NCBI RefSeq assembly: GCF_009911695.1
Contig: NZ_QWKK01000004.1
Coordinates: forward strand, 1-64,000
Direction: 5' to 3'
DNA: 64,000 nt
Source: Enterorhabdus sp. P55
GTDB taxonomy: Bacteria; Actinomycetota; Coriobacteriia; Coriobacteriales; Eggerthellaceae
Made by a program: the position numbers and the translations under genes. Positions 53,901 to 62,900 of the stretch are shown one piece after another. The stretch's first letter is position 1; each line of letters opens with the position of its first letter. The notes beneath the pieces were generated by a model, which was not told the DNA's origin, ran no database searches, and worked only from the letters and a program-made list of their open reading frames with translations.

Positions 53901-56900
53901 ATCCGAGCACCTGGGGTGGTTCCCAGGCGGGTACCTGGGTCATCCTGGGCGACCCGGCGGGCTATCCCGTGCGCGACAAGACCAACACGCGCATCGACAC
54001 CACGCAGTACAGCAACGCGGGCGGCTACGACATCCGCCAGGTGCGCTGGGTGGTGAAGGCCGTGGAGGAAGATGACGCGGGCAACCCGGTCAAGACCGGC
54101 TGGGACGCCATCATCGACGACTCCATGGCGCAGCGCAACCCGGTGCCGCGCGGCTTCCGCCTGGACGTGGACGCCGTGCCCGACGTGACTGGCGCCGACG
54201 ACGACGGCCTGAACGACTACAGCGACACCATCGGCAAGCAGGAGGCCGACTTCCTCGACCCGCAGCGCCTGAACGTGGGCTGGAAGTGGGAGAAGGACGC
54301 GGCCACCGGCAAGTACGTCATGACGAGCGACGGCAAGCGCAAGAAGCTCCAGACCAAGGCCCAGATGCCCCAGGGCCTCTACTCCAACGCGGCCGGCATC
54401 ATGTGCCACACCTTCGTGCTGGAGGACTTCACGCTTTCCACCATGGGCCTGCGTACCGTGGCCGACGGCCCGCTCGCGCAGGACGGCGGGGCCGATGGCG
54501 GCGACGCGGGCGACGGCTCGGGCGACGGCGATGGCGGCACCACCCAGGTGTCGAAGGAAGCCCACCTGAACCACTTCGTGTCCACCGTGCTGCGCTACGA
54601 CGACACGAAGTACGCCAACCCCGAGCGCGACCGCGTGGGCTTCTACCGCGTGGCCGAGTACCCCACGCTCAAGCTGGACATGGAGCAGGCCTACTACAAC
54701 GGCAACGCGTCCGAGCGCTACGAGTGGGTGGTGGGCCGCCCGGCCATCGACCCGGCCGCATCGCTCATGATGCGCTACAAGATCACGCTCACCAACCTGA
54801 GCACCGCCCAGCTCAAGGCCCTCGGCGTGGTGGGCCAGCAGGGCGACTTCTGCTCGAACCCCGACCTGTCCATCGTGCTGCCCTTCATCGAGGGCTTCGG
54901 CGCGGCGGCCACCATGTCGGGCAAGTCGTTCCAGTACGTGCCCTATGCGGAGAGCCTCAAGACCGATGCCTCGGGCAAGCCGCTGAGCCCGCTCAACATC
55001 GGCTACCGCGATGAGGCGGAGACGCACATGGTGGACATCCTGGACGAGAACGGCAACCCGCTCAAGGACGAGGACGGCAACACCTACCAGGAGGTCGTCT
55101 ACGACCGGTACGCCCAGAACCTGGACGGCAAGACGCCGCTGTGGACGTGGCACGTCGAGAAGCTCGACGACAGCTTCGTGTCCCAGGGCGTGGTGGAGAA
55201 CCCCAACGTCACGTTGACCCAGCCCACCGTGGGCGGCAGCCTCACCACCGCCGACAAGCTGGGCTCGGTGAGCTCGGGCTACAACCGCAAGTTCATGAAC
55301 TGGCGCTTCACGTCGGCGGCCGGCGGCAACATCCGCGGCACGCTCCAGCAGGGCGAGGCCGTCATCATCGAGATGATGATGCCCATCCGCGCGGACGCCA
55401 ACTCCTCCATCAGCTCCGACCTCATGACCACCACCGGCTATGCCTACAAGTCGGGCAACTACAACCCCTATATTCCCACCCAGCAGGGCAACAACAAGAC
55501 GGGCTTCATCCTTGACACCCGCGACGTGAACCTGGACAACAACACCAACGAGATGCTGCTCTCCCTGCAGCTGGAGGGCGCGGGCTTCGTGGCCAACACG
55601 GCCCAGGCCCAGTCGAAGTTCTCGTCGTCTGACCTGGGCACCCTCTACACCCAGGCCGTCAACGGCCCGGTCATGGTGGGCGAGGGCGGCAACTACGACT
55701 ACCTGTCCCGCGCCGAGAACCTGGGCGCGAGCGATGCCATCGCCAAGCAGTACGTCCATGCCGTGCTCTTCGACGTGCTGCCCTACGAGGGCGACCCGAA
55801 GGTGCTCGACGGCGGCTTCGAGTACAACGAGGCCGGCGAGCCGGAGCGCGTGGCGGTGCCCCGCAAGTCCACCTGGCACGGCTGGGTGGAGGACCTGGAT
55901 TCCGTGAAGGTGATGAGCTTCGACCCGCGCGACGCCGATCACCCCAACGGCCGCGAGCTGATCAGCGAGGGCCCGAGCCGCGAGGTGAGCGTGTGGGCCG
56001 GCCCCTATGAGGTGACCCGCGACGCCAAGGGCAACGTGACCCACGTGAAGGCCCTGGAGGCTGACGCGCTGCCGGCGCTTTGGAAGCAGCCGAGCCAGGC
56101 GCTCCAGCTCCAGGCCATCAACGAGATGCGCGAGGACCCGACTGGCATGCGCCTGCGCGAGGCGGGCCTCATGCCGCTCGAGGAGCTCAAGGCCTACGTG
56201 GAGGCGCATCCGGACGAGTCGCTCAACCTGCGCCACGCCCTGCGCGGCTTCTGGGTGCAGGCCGAGAAGGACAGCGTGTACCTGCCGCCCACCGGCTACA
56301 TCTCGCTGGCCTACGACATGCATACGCCGCTGAACCTGCCCAAGTACCTGGGCTCGACCACCGGCGACGCGCTGTTCGACATGAACCTCGACATCACCGA
56401 CCCCAACCTGAACCCGAACGGCGCTGCCCGCCTGGCCGAGGTGACCCAGTGGAACAGCTTCGCGCAGCGCGTCAACGTCACCGGCGCGGACGCCCTGGGC
56501 GACGCGTCGGCCCGCCTGGTGGAGAACCGCCAGGCTGGCGCCGTGGTGGCTGCGCCCGACGAGCGCGGCTACGTGGGCGACTATGTGTGGATCGACCTCA
56601 ACTGGGACAAGTTCAAGAACGACACGAAGGACGGCGCGCCCGTCACCACCGACGCCCAGGGTCGCCCGACCACCTACCACAAGGGCCCGAACGGCCGCTA
56701 CATGCTGGCGACCGACACCGAGTACGACGAGGCCACGGGCACGTGGAAGGGCGTCTACGAGGGCACCGACGAGGACGGCAACCCGGCCACGCTGCGCAGC
56801 GACGATATGCTGAAGGACCTGGACTTCGACGGCGAGACCAACGACCCCGGCGTCAACGGCGTGGTGGTGGAGCTGCTCAACGAGAACGGCTTCCCCGTCA

Positions 56901-59900
56901 ACCGCGACGGCCAGGTTCCCCTGTGGCTCGAGGGCGCGGCGGGCGATGGCACCGGCCGCTGGATCCAGTGCGACCCGGTGACCGGCGAGCCTCTGCTCAA
57001 CGCCGGCGGCGGCTACATCAACGCCGACGCGGGCGGCCCCTACACCTATACCACCGAGAGCGACTACTACGGCAACCAGGGCTACTGGATCATGTCGAAC
57101 ATCATTCCCGGCAAGTACAAGCTGCGCTTCACCTTCCCCAAGAAGTACTCCGGCTACACGCTGACCACCCTGGCCATCGGCCCGGACAAGGACGGCGACG
57201 GCGAGGCTGACTACGTGATGGACATCGAGCACCGCGCCGACGACCCGGACACCCCGGACGTGGACGAGACGGCGCTCGTGGCCACCACGGCCGAGGCGTT
57301 CGAGATTCGCCCGGTGGCCTACGACAAGGACTACTTCCTCGATCCGGCCAACACCGACGTGTTCGAGAACCCGGAGCGCATCCACCGCGCCTACGACGCC
57401 GAGATGACCAGCTACCAGGTGGGCATCAGCGCGCCCGTCACCGTGGAAGGCGTCACCTTCCGCGACGACATGTACGACGGCGGCATCCCCATGGACGACC
57501 CGGAGGACCCGAGCGACGACAACATCGACCTCATCGACGGCTACCTCGACCGCCAGAAGGACCAGAACGACCCCGACTCGGCGCTCCAGTACCAGAAGGA
57601 GCAGCGCCTGGCCAACATGCAGGTGTCGCTCTACGAGTACAACCCAGAGACCGGCGAGGTGTCCAACGAGGTGGCGCTCGACGCCGAGGATAAGCCGGCC
57701 ACGTTGCTGACCGGCGAGGACGGCACGTTCAGCTTCAACATGAAGCCGGATCGCTACTACCTGCTGCGCTCCGAGGACGCCCTGGGCACGCGCCTCATCA
57801 AGCCGACGCCCTACCTCTACACCAAAGACCCGCTGGAGGCGCCCGAGCATAACAGCCTGCTCGACTTCATCGTGGCCCACTGGGCCGACCTGGGGCTGAC
57901 CGCCGCGCCCACGCATCTGAGCGACCTGACGGACGCCCAGCTTGCCGCGGCCGAGGCCAAGTACAAGACCGACCCGTGCGGCGTCTGGGACAACGACCTG
58001 TACCTGAAGACCTACGTGGTGCCCAACCCCGACTTTGACGACCGCTACCCCGAGTCCGAGAGCAACAGCCGCACCAAGAAGGCGGTCAAGGGCGAGTGCT
58101 ATCCCATCTTCGCCGCCATTCCCACCGACGAGGACGGCCACGCCATCTACGAGGACAACGAGGAGTGGAAGGGCTTCAAGGTCTACCGCAAGTTCGGCCT
58201 GGGCTACGTGGACGCCACCAAGGGCTACCTGGGCAACTACGTGTGGAACGACCTCAACTACAACGGCGTGCAGGACCTGCTGGAGCCCGGCGTGCCCAAC
58301 GTGCGGGTGACGCTTGAGCAGTACTGGTGGAACCCGGACGCCATCGCCAAGGGCAAGGGCGCCTGGCAGCTGGTGGAGCGCACGCGTAAGTTCAACAAGC
58401 AGACGCAGGAGTGGGAGTGGGCTCCCAAGGAGCATTCCACCCGCGTGACCAACAACGCCGGCCAGTACGTGTTCGCCGGCCTGCCCACCTACGTGCCCGA
58501 CCCGCTTGACGACGACCTGGACAAGATGGACGAGGACAAGGTCAAGTACCTGGCCGGCTACCGTCTGCGCATCGATCGCAAGAACCTGCTGACCCTGGGC
58601 ACCAACTGGGGCTTCACCTTCCGCAACACCACGAACACCACCGACGACCCGGCCGACGAGCAGGATTCCGACCTCAAGACCACCGTCATGAACGGCCCGC
58701 TGGACGGCGCCACCAAGGATCCGACGAGCGGGGCCATCGTCACCGTGCCGGTGTACTACCTCAACGCCCCCACCGACGGGCTGCGCCCCGACGTGGAGAT
58801 GGGCCTGGGTACCGACTCGATGATCGTGCTGGCCGGCGCGCCCACCGAGGAGACCCTGTTGGAGAACACGGTGACGGTGCGTCCGTCCGCCGGCATCTCC
58901 TACACCTACGACTTCACCAACGCCCAGCGCTTCGAGAACTGGGACGCCGGCCTGGTGGCCGTGCCCGAGGGCGCCATCTCCGGCGTGCTGTGGGAGGACG
59001 CCGACTACGACGGCATTCGCAAGATCGACGAGAACCCGACCGACCCCGACGCGGGGGCGACCGACCCGACCGACTCCGACGCCGGCGAGGACGGCGACCC
59101 GGCTGACCCCGACGCGGGGGCGACCGACCCCGACGCGACTGACCCCGACGCGGGCGACGGCGACGGCGGCGACGGTGACGGCGGCGACGAGCCTGTCGAC
59201 CCGGACAACCCGGGCGCGGTGGAGAAGCCGGAGATCCCCGAGGTCGAGAAGCACGACAAGCCCATGCCGGGCGAGAAGGTGGTGCTGACCCAGTGGTACT
59301 GGGATCCGGCGGCCGTCAACGATGCCGGCGGCGTGGGGGCCTGGAAGCAGAACCTCACCTTCGGATCTGACCTGCGCACCTCGCACGTGGCGGGCAGCGT
59401 TCCCGTGACCATCAACAACCCGGACTACCCGGGCACCGGCCTGGAGACCACCCCGCCGGAGGAGAAGATCACCGTCGACTTCGAGATGCGTGTGCCTAAC
59501 GTCACGGGCGGCGTGTCCAAGGACGTGGTGAACTGGAAGTACGGCCTGGATGGCACGGTGGATACGGACAAGGTGGGCGCCCTGCTCGAGGCCGCCCTGA
59601 ACCAGTCTGCCTGGGATAGCCTGGTGGACGGCTCCTTCGACGCCGACGAGTGGGGCAAGCTCGGCGACGGCGAGGTGGGCGTCTACACCGACGAGAACGG
59701 CGAGTACCTCTTCGACAACCTGCCGACCGCCTACACCGATGCCGAGGGCGCGCACTACCTGGCGTCCTACCGCGTGAAGCTCTACGAGACCCACGTGGAC
59801 TATGACGGCACCGGCCCCGGCGGCACCGGCAACCCGGACGACGACAACTACTGGCTGCTCACCAAGTCCCACATCGGCGAGGATCTGACCATCGACTCCG

Positions 59901-62900
59901 ACGTGCTGTCCTCGGCCACCCTGGCCATCGAGGACCGCGACGCCGTGGACGCGACCGACCGCGACCGCTACACCCGCGTGAACGACGGCCAGGTCATCCT
60001 GGCGGCGCCGGTGGCCACGCCCGACGGCAGCCACGAGAGCCATGTGCGCGTGCCGGCCAGCCAGCTGACCGAGGGCGCGCCGGCGGCCTACGACTGGCTG
60101 ACCATCCGCAAGGACGGCGACGACGTGGAGATCCGCGAGGTGGAGGCCGACGACGGCACCACGTCCCAGCTGATCGTGTTCCGCGGCGGCGACGCCGGCC
60201 AGCTGCCCGCGCCGCGCCGCGACATCTCCGGCGTGGTGTGGAACGACGTCAACTCCAACGGCATCCAGGACGCCGGCGAGCCGGGCTATGCCAGCACGCT
60301 CATCCAGATCGAGCTGCTGCGCTTCGTGCCCGATGCTGACGCGCCCGACGGCTGGAGCCCCGATCCCAGCTGGACCCCGCGCCTGGAGTACCCGGGCAAG
60401 GGCGGCTGGTTCTGCTTCGAGGACCTGCCCTCCCAGCGTCGCGAGGCCGACGGCTCCACCACCATCTTCGCCTACCGCGCGTGGGTGAAGGCGGCGCCCG
60501 ACGTGCGCTACACCCTGTTCATCGCCAAGTACCAGCAGGGCGACGACTACACGGTGGACTCCGACCTGCGCTACGACGACTCCTACCTCATGAACCTGAC
60601 GGTGGACGAGTACGACGTGCTGCTGGACAAGCGCGTGCCCGAGTCCTTCGCCGACAACGTGGTGAAGGCCGCCCCGTCCAACAACCCCAACCAGGGCGAC
60701 GGCCCGGCCGTGGCCACGGCCAACGCCCTCGGCCGCGTGATGCGCCTGGCGCGCGCGGCGAGCCCCCTCACCTACAACTACGACCTGGCCATGTCCTCCA
60801 GCCGCGATTCCAACGACGGCGGCGTGGAGATTCCGCCGTCGGCCGACATCGCCGGCTACGTGTGGAACGACCAGGACTACGACGGCCTGATCGACGAGGA
60901 CGAGGAGCGTTTCGAGAACAAGACCATCACCCTGCACCGCTGGTACTACGACCCGGCCGACGGGCAGTGGAAGAAGCCCGGCGCCGACGCCGGCTTCGAT
61001 GCGGTGCGCACCATGCAGACCGACGCGGACGGCCACTTCCTGTTCGAGAACATGCCCGTGTCCATGCGCGTCGACGACACCGAGCGCTGGTATTTGCAGG
61101 GCTACACGCTGGAGATCGACGGCCGCGAGAACGAGCCTACGGGCGTGGGCGGCCGCCCGGTCACCCTGTGGCAGCAGATCAACGACCCGGACAACCCGGG
61201 CGATGATGAGAAGGTCAACTCCAAGGCGGTGCGCCCGGTGAACGTCCCGGCGTCCGACAAGGCCCTCTACGACCTGGAGAACAACTATCCCATCACCTAC
61301 AACCTGGCCGTGGACGCCGGGGCGCCGGTGGTGGACGGCCGCCTGGTGCTGTGCAACCCGGCGGTGGAGGGCAGCGGCACCGAGGAGGAGTACATCGTCC
61401 GCGGCTACGACATCACCAGCCCGGCCGACCGCATCCACATGAACGCCGGCTTCGGCAACTTCCAGACCACCACCCTGCGGGGCGTGGTGTGGAACGACGT
61501 CAACTACAACGGCATCCGCGAGTACGCGGCCGACCGCTTGGGCGACGACCCGATCGACGCCGACGACGTGGTCATCGGCGAGGCCGGCCTGGCGGGCATT
61601 GAGATGCGCCTGACCCGCTGGCTGCTCATCGACGGGAAGTGGACGCCGGACGGCAACTTCGCGACCGACTTCGCGGAGGAGATCGCGAACAGCACGGGCA
61701 CCGACGCCGAGATGTACGCCAACGGCGCCGACCCGGACGACCCGGCCGTGTACGCGCGGACGGGCGCCGACGGCGTGTACGAGTTCAACGAGCTGCCCGG
61801 CTTCGTGCCCAAGGGCACCGGCAAGGACAAGGACGAGTTCTACCTGGCGGCCTACCACATGGAGGTCGTGCGCGACAACGTCACGTCCTCGAGCGTGGTC
61901 ACGCGCTTCCACGTGGAGGATGCCACCATCCGCACCGACTCCGACCTGGCTACCGACATCGACGACGTGACGGCTGACACTTCGAGCAACTACCACCTGT
62001 TCGAGACGTACCCCATCGTGCTGCCCGACGGCACCGAGAACGGCCAGCGCAGCGAGGGCCTCATCATCGTGGCCAAGCCGCGCAGCGACCAGCGCGCCTC
62101 GCAGTACAAGGTAGTGGCCAACGGCGGCGAGTACGATCCGCTCGACCCGATGGTGGACTACCGCGGCGGCGACGCCGGCTTCAAGGTGCCCTCGCCGGTG
62201 GAGATTGCCGGCACGGTGTGGGTGGACGCGGACGGCGACGGCATCCGCAACTACCAGACGGCTGAGGACGGCACGCCCGAGGCGGACGAGGACGGCAACC
62301 CGCTCTACGCCGAGCGCGGCCTGCCCGGCCAGAAGGTGGAGCTGCGCCGCTACTGGTACGACGTGAAGACGCGCACGTGGATCTTCGACGAGCGCCTGAA
62401 CCCGGCTAACGGCGGCGTGGCCGAGACCACCACCGATGCGGAGGGCAACTGGATCTTCGAGAAGCTCCCGGCCTTCGAGGTGCTCACCGAGGACAGCGGG
62501 CTTTTGCCTGCCGACGAGGAGTCGCGTCCCGTGGTGTTCGGCTACCGCGTGAACATCCCGTCGGTTCCCGACGAGTACGCGGTGACCGACCCGAACGTCG
62601 GCGACGCCACGGTGGACTCCGACCTGGACGAGACCACCACGCGCATCCTGCCCGACGACCCGCAGAACGGCCTGTTCGTTCCCATGCAGGAGGCCGAGGC
62701 CGACGAGGACATGGCAACGCTCATCGCCGGTCCTGCGGAGAGCACGTGGGAGAACCCCGATCACGTGGGCCTGTGGTCTCAGGCCAACGTTGAGAGCAGC
62801 TATCACAACGACGCCGGCCTGGTGCCCTACGCGGGCGCGGTCATCGCCGGCATGGTGTGGAACGACAACAACCTGGACGGCATCCAGGACGCCTCCGAGG